NCBI RefSeq assembly: GCF_018760365.1
Contig: NZ_JAHIAB010000010.1
Coordinates: 124,001 to 188,000, forward strand
Direction of reading: 5' to 3'
Length of the DNA: 64,000 nucleotides
From: Pseudooceanicola endophyticus
Lineage (GTDB): Bacteria > Pseudomonadota > Alphaproteobacteria > Rhodobacterales > Rhodobacteraceae
Shown here one piece after another: positions 20,509-29,702 of the stretch. The notes below the pieces were generated by a model, which saw only the letters and a program-made list of their open reading frames with translations, was not told the origin of the DNA and searched no databases. How positions within the stretch are numbered: the stretch's first letter is position 1; the number at the start of each line of letters is the position of its first letter. The position numbers and the translations under genes are program-made.

Positions 20509-21708
20509 TCAGTTCTTCGCCGCGCCGGTGGCGGTCGTTGCGGTGGCGGGGGCGGCGGGCGCCGGGGCGGCCGCGTTCGGGGCGATCTGCGGCAACGGCA
20601 GGTAGGGCACCACGCCCGAGCCCGACTTGTTGTCGATGACCACCTTGTTGACCTCTCCCATGACGTCTTCCATCGCCTCGATATAGAGGCGCTTGCGGGT
20701 CACTTCGGGGGCCTTGCGGTATTCGTTCAGCACGGCGATGAAGCGGCTTGCCTCGCCCTCGGCCTCGTTGACGACCTGGGCACGGTAGCCCTCGGCCTCC
20801 TGGACGACCTGGGCGGCCTCGCCGCGGGCGGCGGCGGTGACGCGGTTGGCATAGGCATCGGCCTGGTTGATCAGGCGTTCGCGCTGCTGCTCGGCGGCCT
20901 GCACCTCGCGGAAGGCATCTATCACTTGGCTGGGCGGATCGGCCTTGTCGAAGTTGACGCGGATGACACTCATGCCGCTGTCGTAGCTGTCGAGCGTGGA
21001 CTGGATCAGGTCGCGCAGACGGCTGGCGATCAGACCACGGTCGCGGTTCAGGATCGGCGCCAGATCGGACTGGGCGATGATCTCGCGCATGGCGGATTCG
21101 GAGACGGCGGTGATGGTCATCTGCGGATCGCGCAGGTTGAACAGGAACTTCGCCGGATCGGTGATGTTCCAGACCACCTGGAAGTCGATGTCCACGATGT
21201 TCTCGTCACCGGTCAGCATCAGACCCGCGTTAGAGCCCTGCCCGCCGACGCCGATGTCGACATTGCGTTCGCGGGTGGTGGCGATGACCTCATGGGTGAC
21301 CAGCGGCCAGGGCGCAAAGTTCAGGCCCGGATCCTTGGTCGCATGGTACTTGCCCAGGAACAGCTCAACCGACTTTTCGTCGGGGCGCACGGTGTAGACC
21401 GACGCGAAAAGCCACAGCGCCACGACCAGCAGCGCACCGATGCCGATGGTGCCGCGGCTGAACAGCGGGCCGCCGCCCAGGCCGCCCCCGGAGGGACCGC
21501 CCGAGGGCTTGCGGGGGCCGCCACCGCGGCCGCCCATCAGGACACGCAACTGATCCTGCCCCTTGCGCACCAGGTCGTCGATATCCGGGATCCCGGACCC
21601 GTCTCCCCGACCGCCGTTGCCGGGCTTGCGCCCGCCACCGTCATTTCCGGGGGGCGTCGGACCGGATCCGCCGCCGCCGCCCCAGGGGCCGCCGTTATTG
21701 CCTGCCAT
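20509..21708 (-). CDS. hflK: FtsH protease modulator HflK
   Basis: Partner of HflC in the FtsH-regulating membrane complex. 399 residues: Gly/Pro/Asn-rich N-terminal tail (1-90; several GGG and PGN runs), one TM helix (about 97-117, GIGALLVVALWLFASVYTV), SPFH domain with RPDEKSVELFLGKY, coiled coil, and an Ala/Pro-rich C-terminus. First gene of hflKC; the perfect palindrome GGTTTCGAAACC at 21794-21805 lies upstream. Confidence 0.94.
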   Translation of the reverse strand: MAGNNGGPWGGGGGSGPTPPGNDGGGRKPGNGGRGDGSGIPDIDDLVRKGQDQLRVLMGGRGGGPRKPSGGPSGGGLGGGPLFSRGTIGIGALLVVALWLFASVYTVRPDEKSVELFLGKYHATKDPGLNFAPWPLVTHEVIATTRERNVDIGVGGQGSNAGLMLTGDENIVDIDFQVVWNITDPAKFLFNLRDPQMTITAVSESAMREIIAQSDLAPILNRDRGLIASRLRDLIQSTLDSYDSGMSVIRVNFDKADPPSQVIDAFREVQAAEQQRERLINQADAYANRVTAAARGEAAQVVQEAEGYRAQVVNEAEGEASRFIAVLNEYRKAPEVTRKRLYIEAMEDVMGEVNKVVIDNKSGSGVVPYLPLPQIAPNAAAPAPAAPATATTATGAAKN

Positions 21709-21793
21709 GATCTCCCCTTCCCTAAGGTGTCGTTCGCCCCTAGCTGGGCAAAGCGCACGGTGATTTCAAGATCTTGTGTACGACATGACACAA

Positions 21794-21805
21794 GGTTTCG
21801 AAACC
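21794..21805. promoter_or_regulatory. 12-bp perfect palindrome upstream of hflK
   Basis: GGTTTCGAAACC, in the 129-base gap between gor (stop 21838) and hflK (start 21708). Symmetric and in promoter position for hflK, so it may bind a dimeric regulator, but no known site is recognised and chance is possible. Confidence 0.3.
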
Positions 21806-21837
21806 TCGGAAAGCGGGAACTACCCGTTGTGGTAGGC

Positions 21838-23214
21838 TCAGGACCCCGGCGTCAGGATCCGGGTCGGGGTTTTCATGGTCACCAGCTCTTCGGCGGCGGT
21901 CGGGTGCACGGCCACGGTGCGGTCGAAATCTTCCTTCGTGGCGCCCATCTTCACCGCGATGCCGGCCAGCTGGATCATCTCTCCGGCGGAGGGGCCGACG
22001 ATGTGGCAGCCCAGCACCGTGCGGCTTTCGGCCGCGACCACCAGCTTCATCAGGATCTTCTGCGCGGCGGTGCCGGCAAAGCTCTGCTGCATCGGCTTGA
22101 AGGAGGTCGTGTAGATCTCAAGCGGCTCCTTCGAGCTGGCCAGAGCCTCCTCTTCCGACAGGCCCACAGTGCCAAGTTCGGGCTGGGTGAAGACGGCAGT
22201 CGGGATCAGCTCGTGGTCGGGCTTGGTGGCATTGCCCTTGAAGACGGTCTCGACGAAGGCCATGCCCTCGCGGATCGCGACGGGGGTCAGCTGCACGCGG
22301 TCGGTGACGTCGCCGATGGCGTAGATCGAGGGCACGGCGGTCTGGCTGTAGTCATCGACCAGGATCTGCCCCTTGGCCCCCATGCCGACATTGGCGCCCT
22401 CAAGGCCCAGACCATCGGTGTTGGGCTTGCGGCCCGTCGCGAAGATCACCGCGTCGAAGCTGTAGCTTTCGCCATCGGTGGCCGCGACCTTGATCGCCGC
22501 ACCGTCCTGTTCCAGCGCCGTCACGTCGATGCCGGTGCGCAGGTCGATGCCGGCCGCGCGCATCTCGGTCGCGATCAGGTCGCGGGCCTCGTTGTCGAAG
22601 CCGCGCAGCACCTGCTCGCCGCGGTAGAACTGCGTCACCTCAGAGCCCAGACCGTTCAGGATGCCGGCAAATTCGCAGCCGATGTAGCCGCCGCCGACGA
22701 TCAGCACGCGCTTGGGCAGGGTCGGCATGTCGAAGATGTCGTCCGAGACGAGGCCCAGCTCCGCCCCCGGGATCGCCGGGCGCACCGGACGGCCGCCGGT
22801 GGCGATCAGGATGTGCTTGGCGGTCTTCGTGGTGCCGTCGGCCAGCGCCACCGTATGGGCATCGACCAGCGTCGCGCGCTGGTGGAACTTCTCGACGCCC
22901 GAGCCGTCCAGCAGGCGCTGGTAGACCCCTTCCAGGCGGTCGAGCTCGGCGTTGAGCTTGACCTTGAAGGCGTCCCAGTCAAAGCCCTTCTCCTCGATGT
23001 CCCAGCCATAGGCGCGGCCCTCGGCGGCCATGCGGCCATAGCCCGAGGCGAAGACCATCAGCTTCTTGGGCACGCAGCCACGGATCACGCAGGTGCCGCC
23101 GTAGCGGCTTTCCTCGGCGATGGCGACCTTGGCGCCCTGGGCGGCGGCGACACGGCCGGCGCGCACGCCGCCCGATCCTGCGCCGATCACGAAGAGATCA
23201 TAATCGAAAGTCAT
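21838..23214 (-). CDS. gor: glutathione-disulfide reductase
   Basis: FAD enzyme that reduces oxidised glutathione with NADPH. 458 residues: FAD-binding GAGSGGVRAGR at 11-21, redox-active cysteines at about 42 and 47 in GGTCVIRGCVPKK, NADPH-binding GGGYIGCEFAGI near 175, and the catalytic His in AVHPTAAEEL near 440. Lies between rpiA and hflK in a same-strand run; GST genes elsewhere in the window use the same thiol pool. Confidence 0.94.
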   Translation of the reverse strand: MTFDYDLFVIGAGSGGVRAGRVAAAQGAKVAIAEESRYGGTCVIRGCVPKKLMVFASGYGRMAAEGRAYGWDIEEKGFDWDAFKVKLNAELDRLEGVYQRLLDGSGVEKFHQRATLVDAHTVALADGTTKTAKHILIATGGRPVRPAIPGAELGLVSDDIFDMPTLPKRVLIVGGGYIGCEFAGILNGLGSEVTQFYRGEQVLRGFDNEARDLIATEMRAAGIDLRTGIDVTALEQDGAAIKVAATDGESYSFDAVIFATGRKPNTDGLGLEGANVGMGAKGQILVDDYSQTAVPSIYAIGDVTDRVQLTPVAIREGMAFVETVFKGNATKPDHELIPTAVFTQPELGTVGLSEEEALASSKEPLEIYTTSFKPMQQSFAGTAAQKILMKLVVAAESRTVLGCHIVGPSAGEMIQLAGIAVKMGATKEDFDRTVAVHPTAAEELVTMKTPTRILTPGS

Positions 23215-23316
23215 GCTGGGCTCCTTGTCCGGTCCGGGCCGCCTCTTGGGGAGGAAAAACGGGCGGCCTTGTATTCTGGGCGTCTTCTGGGCTGCGGTCG
23301 CCGTCCGGCGCCCGGA

Positions 23317-24096
23317 TCAGTTGCCGAGGGTGGCGAAGGCGGCGTCCAGGTCGATCTGACGCTCGTCGATGCTGCCGGTGGCGATGTCGCGGGTTTCGGT
23401 GCGGCCATCCGCGTGACCGATCACCACGGCGTCACAGATATCAATGAAAAGCCCGTTTTCAACCACGCCCGGGATCTGGTTCATCACCATCGAGAGCTGG
23501 CGCGGATCGCCGATGCGGCGCAGGTGCAGATCGAGGATGCAGTTGCCCTCGTCGGTGCGGTAGGGCTGGTCGCCGTTCATCCGCAGCACCGCCTCGCGGC
23601 CGGCCACGTCGAGCGAGGTCAGCGCCTGCTCGACCAGGGTGCGCGAGGCGTTCAGCCCGAAGGCCAGCACTTCCAGCGGCAGCGGGAAGGCGCCCAGGGT
23701 CTCGACCTCCTTGGAGGGGTCGGCGATGACGACCATCCGGTCGGAGGCGGTGGCGACGATCTTTTCCTGAAGATGCGCGCCGCCGCCGCCCTTGATGAGG
23801 TTCAGGTCGGCGTCGAATTCATCCGCCCCGTCGATGGTCAGGTCGAGCCATTTCGCCTCGTCCAGGGTGACGACCTTGATGCCGAGGGAACGGGCCTGTT
23901 CGGCGGTGCGGGTCGAGGTGGCGACGGTGGTGATGTTGAGCCCCTCGTCGCGGATGCGGGCCGCCAGGCAACGCACCATCCAGGCGGCGGTGCTGCCGGT
24001 CCCGAGGCCCAGGCGCATGCCGTCCTCGACGAAGTCGACGGCGCGGCGGGCGGTTGCGAACTTGGCACGATCGGCCGGGGACAGGTCGAGGGTCAT
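23317..24096 (-). CDS. rpiA: ribose-5-phosphate isomerase A
   Basis: Interconverts ribose 5-phosphate and ribulose 5-phosphate in the pentose phosphate pathway. 259 residues with GLGTGSTAAW at 30-39, TIDGADEFDADLNLIKGGGGA from about 88 (catalytic Asp/Glu and phosphate-binding lysine) and a C-terminal tail slightly longer than E. coli RpiA (219 aa). Located 102 bases ahead of gor on the same strand. Confidence 0.95.
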   Translation of the reverse strand: MTLDLSPADRAKFATARRAVDFVEDGMRLGLGTGSTAAWMVRCLAARIRDEGLNITTVATSTRTAEQARSLGIKVVTLDEAKWLDLTIDGADEFDADLNLIKGGGGAHLQEKIVATASDRMVVIADPSKEVETLGAFPLPLEVLAFGLNASRTLVEQALTSLDVAGREAVLRMNGDQPYRTDEGNCILDLHLRRIGDPRQLSMVMNQIPGVVENGLFIDICDAVVIGHADGRTETRDIATGSIDERQIDLDAAFATLGN

Positions 24097-24389
24097 GGTG
24101 CTCTCCGGAAGGTTCGCGGGCGTTATAGAAAGATCGGCGCGGGGATGCGAGGGGGGAAAAGGTGCGGGGGTGCGCGCGCCCCCGGGGGTGGTTGCGCACC
24201 CCGCCTCCGGCGGCCGAATTTGCAGAAAGAGGGCGGCGGCGGGTTGGGCTTAGGGCGCCTCCGGCGGGCATATTTGGGGAAAGATGAAAGACGGGCGGCG
24301 GCGCGGGCGGATCGGAAGGGGTCGCTTTTGGTGGCACAGGGGGGCGTGGAACGGATAGGCTGGCGCGGCAAAAGCTGGAGCTGTCCCAT
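24097..24389. repeat. intergenic region with two copies of a second short repeat
   Basis: In the divergent gap between rpiA and sdaA, GCCTCCGGCGG occurs at 24203 and again at 24256, each followed by a related ATTTG(C/G)(A/G)G..AAAGA segment. This second repeat type differs from the 60-bp repeat at 4774. No gene is visible; promoters for both flanking genes must lie here. Confidence 0.55.
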
Positions 24390-25760
24390 ATGTTTCTGTC
24401 CGTCTTCGAGATCTTCAAGATCGGTATCGGCCCGTCGTCCTCCCATACCATGGGGCCGATGGTGGCGGCGGGGCGGTTCCTGGACCGGCTGCGGGACGCG
24501 CCCTTCCAGGCCAAGCGGCTGCGCGCGGTGCTGCACGGCTCGCTCGCCTTCACCGGGCGCGGCCATGCCACCGACCGGGCGGTGATCCTGGGTCTGGACG
24601 GGTTCGTGCTGGAAAGCTTCGACGCGCAGAAGGCCGAGGTGGCGCAGGCGCGGATCGCCGCCGAGAAGGTGCTGCGGCCCGGCGGCCTGCCGGAGATCGC
24701 CTTTGATCCGGCACTGGACCTGGTCTTTGATTTCGACCGCGCCCTGCCCGGGCACCCGAACGGGATGCGGATCGAGGCGCTGGACGGCCAGGGCGACGTC
24801 ATCCTCTCGGAGGTCTATTACTCCGTCGGCGGGGGCTTCGTGCTGACCGAGGCGGAGCTGGCCGCGGGCCAGGACAAGGCCGAGGGGCCCTCCATCCCCT
24901 ACCCGTTCAAATCCGCCGCCGAGATGCTGGAGATGGCGCGCCATTCCGGGCTGAGCATCGCCCAGATGAAGGCCGCGAACGAGACCGCGCGGGGGCGGCC
25001 CGATGTCTCCGACGGGATCGGGCAGATCTGGAAGGTGATGTCGGACTGCATCGAGCGCGGTCTGAAGGGCGAGGGTCTGTTGCCCGGGGGGCTGGCGGTG
25101 CGCCGCCGCGCCGGCGCCCTGCATGACCAGCTGGTCGAGGAAGCCGGGCGCAACCTGGCGCCGCCTCATGTCGTCAACGACTGGATCAGCTGCTACGCCA
25201 TGGCGGTGAACGAGGAGAACGCCGCCGGGGGCCAGGTCGTCACCGCCCCCACCAACGGCGCCGCCGGCGTCATGCCCGCCGTGGTGCGCTACTGGCTGAC
25301 CCATGTGCCCACCGCCTCGCGCGAGCGGCTGACCGAATTCTTCCTGACCGCCGCCGCCATCGGCGGGCTGGTGAAATACAATGCCTCGATCTCGGGCGCC
25401 GAGGCGGGCTGTCAGGCCGAGGTCGGCAGTGCCGCCGCCATGGCCGCCGCCGGGCTGTGCGCCGTCATGGGCGGCACCCCCGAGCAGGTCGAGAACGCCG
25501 CCGAGATCGCGCTGGAACATCACCTGGGCATGACCTGCGACCCGGTGAAGGGCCTGGTGCAGGTGCCCTGCATCGAGAGGAACGGCCTGGGTGCCATCAA
25601 GGCGGTCAGTGCGGCAAGCCTCGCGCTGCGCGGCGACGGGCGCCATTTCGTGCCGCTCGATGCCTGCATCGAGACCATGCGCCAGACCGGGCGCGACATG
25701 CACGAACACTACAAGGAGACCTCTCTGGGGGGGCTCGCGGTGAACGTGCCGAACTGCTGA
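24390..25760 (+). CDS. sdaA: L-serine ammonia-lyase (iron-sulfur type)
   Basis: Converts L-serine to pyruvate and ammonia using a [4Fe-4S] cluster. 456 residues, single-chain type: beta domain with [13 protein letters not shown] at 12-24, alpha domain with [18 protein letters not shown] and the cluster cysteines at about 340 (AGCQAEVG), 382 (MTCDP) and 393 (VPCIERNG). Ends 4 bases from the convergent thiamine pyrophosphokinase gene. Confidence 0.95.
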   Translation: MFLSVFEIFKIGIGPSSSHTMGPMVAAGRFLDRLRDAPFQAKRLRAVLHGSLAFTGRGHATDRAVILGLDGFVLESFDAQKAEVAQARIAAEKVLRPGGLPEIAFDPALDLVFDFDRALPGHPNGMRIEALDGQGDVILSEVYYSVGGGFVLTEAELAAGQDKAEGPSIPYPFKSAAEMLEMARHSGLSIAQMKAANETARGRPDVSDGIGQIWKVMSDCIERGLKGEGLLPGGLAVRRRAGALHDQLVEEAGRNLAPPHVVNDWISCYAMAVNEENAAGGQVVTAPTNGAAGVMPAVVRYWLTHVPTASRERLTEFFLTAAAIGGLVKYNASISGAEAGCQAEVGSAAAMAAAGLCAVMGGTPEQVENAAEIALEHHLGMTCDPVKGLVQVPCIERNGLGAIKAVSAASLALRGDGRHFVPLDACIETMRQTGRDMHEHYKETSLGGLAVNVPNC

Positions 25761-25764
25761 TCCC

Positions 25765-26433
25765 TCAGCGCGCCGGCCAGCTGCCGGGGGCCGAGAGCAG
25801 CCGCGCGGCGACCTCTTCCAGGGCGGCGACCGGCATCAGCACCAGCATCGCCGGGGCCTCCATGTGCAGCCGCAGCGGCCCGCTGATCCGGTTCGAGGTG
25901 CCGACCCGGTCGTCGGGGGCGAAACCAAGGCCGTCGATGGGCCATTCCAGCCCCTCGGAGCGGCCCCGCACCGGCCCCAGCGGCCAGAGCGAGAAACGCT
26001 CGCCCCGGGGACGCTCCAGCGCCAGCTCGGGCGGGCAGAGGAAGACGATGTCCTCCGGGCCCGCCAGCAGGCAGCGCCGCTCCGGATAGCGTGCCAGCAC
26101 CGTCAGCGCCGCCAACATGTGATCGGCGCGCTGGCCCAGGAAGCCGGTGCCCATGACAAGCGGCGCAGCGATCCGCGACAGGCATTTCTCAAAATCGGTG
26201 CTGTCTTGCTCGGCGATGCGGAAAAGCCGGTCCGGCGGCAGGTGGCGCTGGCGGGTCAGCGACAGGGAATCCATGTCGCCGATCACCGCGTCGGGCATGC
26301 GTCCGTGCCGCAGCAGCCAGTCCGCCCCGCCATCCGCCGCCACCACCGGACCGCAGAGGGACAGCAGCCGTTCGGCCACCGGATCGGGGACCTCTCCGCC
26401 GCCGATCAGGGCAACGGGGCCGGCGCTTTCCAT
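25765..26433 (-). CDS. thiamine pyrophosphokinase
   Basis: Transfers pyrophosphate from ATP to thiamine to give the cofactor ThDP. 222 residues with the family's AADGGADWLL near 37, VIGDMDSL near 53, and DSTDFEKCL near 80. The start at 26433 (MESAGPVALIGGG) fits the family; upstream codons in the open frame look unconserved. Ribosome site weak. No TPP riboswitch is visible upstream. Confidence 0.87.
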   Translation of the reverse strand: MESAGPVALIGGGEVPDPVAERLLSLCGPVVAADGGADWLLRHGRMPDAVIGDMDSLSLTRQRHLPPDRLFRIAEQDSTDFEKCLSRIAAPLVMGTGFLGQRADHMLAALTVLARYPERRCLLAGPEDIVFLCPPELALERPRGERFSLWPLGPVRGRSEGLEWPIDGLGFAPDDRVGTSNRISGPLRLHMEAPAMLVLMPVAALEEVAARLLSAPGSWPAR

Positions 26434-26598
26434 GACGATTTCCAGGGGTCTTCCCTTTCGAGTAAATTGAACGGTAACCACATTCTCGCCACAAAGAGCA
26501 GGCCCACTTGGCAGAATCGGATCCTCCGGTCCATGCCGGGACGGCATCAGGGGGGCTGTCCCCAATGTTCGGTAGCGTCAGATTGAGCGGGAAGTAAA

Positions 26599-28110
26599 GT
26601 GGCTGACCAGCGGAAGATCCTGACCGTGTCCTACGGAACCTTCTCCTGCACGCTGGAGGGGTTCGAGGATGCCTTCGGGGCGATGACCCTGATCGCGGAG
26701 TATTTCCGCGACCTGTCGGCCCGCGACCGTCACTTCGGCGCCGAGCCCGCGCCGCCCGATCCCCAGGTGCTGGCCGCGCTGGCCGCCCGTGGCCTGTCGG
26801 TGCCGATCGAACGCCAGGATGTGCCCGGCGGCGTGGTGCTGCGCGAGGCCGGGCCCGAGACACCGGAAGACGAGGGCGAGGCCGAAGCAGAAACGCCCCC
26901 GCCGGTCACCGGCGATTTCGAGGAAATCCTGCTTTTCGCGCCCGAGGCCGGGTCCGTGACAGGGCCAGAGACGGAACCCGCCGCAGAGGAACCACCGCTG
27001 AAGACGCCGGTCTGGAGCCGGGCGCCCGCCGATCCGCCGCCCCGGCCCAGGGCCGAGGCGCCCCCTGCCCCGCAGCCCTCCGCCCCCCCTCAGCCCGCCG
27101 CCCCGGCGCCGCAAGAGGAAGAGGCCGGGACGGACCGCCCCCCGCAGGAGCAGATGCTGGCCCCGCCCCGGCTGAACCTGAGCCCCTGGCCCCAGGATCC
27201 GCCGCAGGACGAGGAGGACGAGGAAGACGATCCCGAGGCCGCCTCCGTCGCGGAGGACCCCGACGCCGGCCTTTCGCTGCTTGAACGGCTGGCCCGGGCC
27301 GAGGCCGCCGATGCCATCACCTGGTCCGAGGATTTCCTGCCCCGCGCCAGCCCGCCACCGCCCGCCCCCGGCGAAGCCAGCGAGCTGGAGCGCGAACTGG
27401 CGGCGCTTTCCGCCGAAATCCGGGCCGAGGGAATGCAGCTGCCCGGCCTGCTGCGCGCCATGCCTGGCCCGCCCCCGGCTCCGGACACCCGGACGGAGGA
27501 GGCAAGCGCGCCCCCCGTCGCCGCCACCGATCCCGAGCTGGAACGGCTGCTGCGCGAAACCGACGAGCATCACGAAGAGGATGCCGCCACCCAGCGGCGT
27601 GCCACCCTGGCCGCCCTGCGCCAGGCTGCCGATGCCGGTGCCCCGGACGCGCCGGCCGAGGATGTCTCGGGCCCCTATCGGGACGACCTGAAACAGGCGG
27701 TCCGCCAGGCCCCGCCGCCGCCGCAGGCCGCCCCGCTCAAGCTGGTGGCCGAGCAGCGGGTGCCCGAGGACCGGACCCAGGCGCCGGAAGACGATGATGT
27801 GCCGCTCGGCACCCTGAGCTTTCCCGACTATGCCGCCGAGGTCGGCGCCCATGACATGGCCGCGCTGATCCAGGCCGCCGCCTGCTACCTCAACCTCGTG
27901 CTGAAGCGCGACAGTTTCTCGCGTCCGCAGCTGATGGGCCGGGTCCGCCAGGTCCTGACGGAAGACTTCGACCGCGAGGAAGGGCTGCGCCTGTTCGGAA
28001 CGCTGGTCCGCGACGGGCAGATCCGGCGGCACGGAACGGGGCTGTTCTCGATCTCTTCCAGCACGCTGTTCCGCCCCGAGGGGCCTGCCGCCTCCCGCGC
28101 CGGGAGCTGA
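26599..28110 (+). CDS. conserved hypothetical protein with long Pro/Ala/Glu-rich middle
   Basis: 503 residues starting with GTG. Three parts: a conserved-looking N-terminal domain (1-75: ILTVSYGTFSCTLEGFEDAF, IAEYFRDLSARDRHFGAEP), a long low-complexity acidic/proline-rich linker (about 90-395), and a C-terminal globular domain (about 400-490: LSFPDYAAEVGAHDMAALI, CYLNLVLKRDSFSRPQLM). I have seen this arrangement in Rhodobacterales but know no function. Not a shadow gene: both ends have normal protein composition. Confidence 0.75.
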   Translation: MADQRKILTVSYGTFSCTLEGFEDAFGAMTLIAEYFRDLSARDRHFGAEPAPPDPQVLAALAARGLSVPIERQDVPGGVVLREAGPETPEDEGEAEAETPPPVTGDFEEILLFAPEAGSVTGPETEPAAEEPPLKTPVWSRAPADPPPRPRAEAPPAPQPSAPPQPAAPAPQEEEAGTDRPPQEQMLAPPRLNLSPWPQDPPQDEEDEEDDPEAASVAEDPDAGLSLLERLARAEAADAITWSEDFLPRASPPPPAPGEASELERELAALSAEIRAEGMQLPGLLRAMPGPPPAPDTRTEEASAPPVAATDPELERLLRETDEHHEEDAATQRRATLAALRQAADAGAPDAPAEDVSGPYRDDLKQAVRQAPPPPQAAPLKLVAEQRVPEDRTQAPEDDDVPLGTLSFPDYAAEVGAHDMAALIQAAACYLNLVLKRDSFSRPQLMGRVRQVLTEDFDREEGLRLFGTLVRDGQIRRHGTGLFSISSSTLFRPEGPAASRAGS

Positions 28111-28205
28111 GCCGTGCCGGCACTCGCCCGATGCGCCTGCACATCCGCCTGCGCCAGTGAAACAAGGGTCTTGCGCGGCACGTCCCCCGGCGCTACCTCA
28201 GCGCA

Positions 28206-29318
28206 ATGACCCACGCCCGCCTGACCCCGCTTGCCGCCGCCCTGCCCTCGACCGTGCCCTTCGTCGGGCCCGAAGAGATGGAACGACAGCGCGGCGCCCC
28301 GTTCACCGCCCGTCTTGGCGCGAACGAGAACGGCTTCGGCTGTTCGCCCCGCGCCGTTGCCGCGATGCAGGCGGCTTCGGAAGAAATCTGGAAATACGGC
28401 GACAGTTCCAGCCATGACCTGCGCGAGGCCCTGGCCGCCTTCTGGAGCTGCCGGCCCGAGAACATCGTGGTTGGTCAGGGCATCGACGGCCTTCTGGGCG
28501 ACCTGGTGCGGCTGACCGTGGCCCCGGGCGACAGCATCGTCACCTCTCTGGGCGGCTACCCGACCTTCAACTACCATGTCGCGGGCTACGGCGGCACGAT
28601 TCACACCGTGCCCTACCGCGACGACCATGAGGACCTGCCGGCGCTGATCGCCCGCGCCGCCGAGGTCGATGCCAAGCTGGTCTACTTCGCCAACCCCGAC
28701 AACCCGATGGGCAACTACCTGCCCGGCGCGAAAGTTGCCGAAGCGCTGGAAGCCCTGCCCGAGGGCACGCTGCTGATCCTCGACGAGGCCTATGCCGAGC
28801 TGGCCCCCGAGGACGCCGCCACGCCGGTCGCGATGGACGATCCCCGGGTGATCCGGATGCGCACCTTCTCCAAGGGCTACGGCATGGCCGGCGCCCGGGT
28901 CGGCTATGCCATTGCCGAGGCACCGCTGATCGCCGCCTTCGACAAGGTCCGCAACCATTTCGGCATGAACCGCACCGCCCAGATCGGCGCGCTGGCGGCG
29001 CTGCAGGATCAGGACTGGCTGGCCCATATCCGCGCCGAGGTGGCAAGCGCGCGCGAGCGCATCGGCGCCATCGCCGCCGCCAACGGGCTGAACGCCCTGC
29101 CCTCGGCCACCAATTTCGTCGCGATCGATTGCGGTCGGGACGGTGCCCATGCCCGCGCCCTGGTCGCCGCCTTCGCCGAAGAGGGGATCTTCATCCGGAT
29201 GCCCGGCGTCGCCCCGCTGGACCGCTGCATCCGGATCTCCTGCGGGCCGGCGGCAGAGCTTGACCGGCTGGAAGCGGTCTTCCCGCAGGTGCTGGCCCGC
29301 GTCGCCACCCCGGCCTGA
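28206..29318 (+). CDS. histidinol-phosphate-aminotransferase-like PLP enzyme
   Basis: Class I/II PLP-dependent aminotransferase of 370 residues, HisC type. Marks: LGANENGFGCSPRAV near 37, GQGIDGLLGDLVRLT near 93, FANPDNPMGNY near 161, LDEAYAEL near 193 and the PLP lysine in TFSKGYGMAGARVGYA near 225. The true substrate may be histidinol phosphate or an aromatic/phenylalanine substrate; it is not in a his operon. No ribosome site precedes the ATG. Confidence 0.85.
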   Translation: MTHARLTPLAAALPSTVPFVGPEEMERQRGAPFTARLGANENGFGCSPRAVAAMQAASEEIWKYGDSSSHDLREALAAFWSCRPENIVVGQGIDGLLGDLVRLTVAPGDSIVTSLGGYPTFNYHVAGYGGTIHTVPYRDDHEDLPALIARAAEVDAKLVYFANPDNPMGNYLPGAKVAEALEALPEGTLLILDEAYAELAPEDAATPVAMDDPRVIRMRTFSKGYGMAGARVGYAIAEAPLIAAFDKVRNHFGMNRTAQIGALAALQDQDWLAHIRAEVASARERIGAIAAANGLNALPSATNFVAIDCGRDGAHARALVAAFAEEGIFIRMPGVAPLDRCIRISCGPAAELDRLEAVFPQVLARVATPA

Positions 29319-29485
29319 GGCCGGGCCGCCCCGGTGCCCCCGGGGGGCCGGCCAGATCCCGCCCACGCCATGCTGCAAGGGCGGGATCGCGCATCTTCTG
29401 GGTGTATTTCCGCTGGACGCCGCACGCGAACGGGTTAAGACGTGCCGCAGGGAGGCATGTCGCAAGGGAAACCTGAGAGAACCCG

Positions 29486-29677
29486 ATGTCCTACGCCCGC
29501 CCGCCTTTTGCCCCGCCCGCTCCGAACTACACGACCCCCGTCCTGGTGATGGGCTTCGTCAACCTGCTGTGGATCTTCGGCTTCCTCTGGGCCGCCTTCG
29601 GCATCCAGTGGGTGCTGGTCGCGGGCTACCTGCTGAACCTCGCCATCCGCTGGCTGGCGCGCCGCCGGGCCGCGTAA
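29486..29677 (+). CDS. small two-helix membrane protein
   Basis: 63 residues with two hydrophobic segments (about 18-38 and 38-55: VLVMGFVNLLWIFGFLWAAFG, WVLVAGYLLNLAI) and a basic C-terminus (RWLARRRAA). Follows the aminotransferase by 167 bases. Composition and a purine-rich GAGAGAA upstream of the ATG support a real gene. Function unknown. Confidence 0.6.
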   Translation: MSYARPPFAPPAPNYTTPVLVMGFVNLLWIFGFLWAAFGIQWVLVAGYLLNLAIRWLARRRAA

Positions 29678-29702
29678 GGCCCGACGCCGCAGCGCATCTA
29701 CT

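Noticed and set aside
20473-24585. A 4.1-kb open frame on the plus strand opposite hflK, gor and rpiA
   Set aside because: It is the antisense shadow of GC-rich genes; His/Gly/Asp-rich composition, no domain, and the minus strand holds three clear genes.
26434-26598. TPP riboswitch before the thiamine pyrophosphokinase gene
   Set aside because: No CTGAGA-type core element in the leader.
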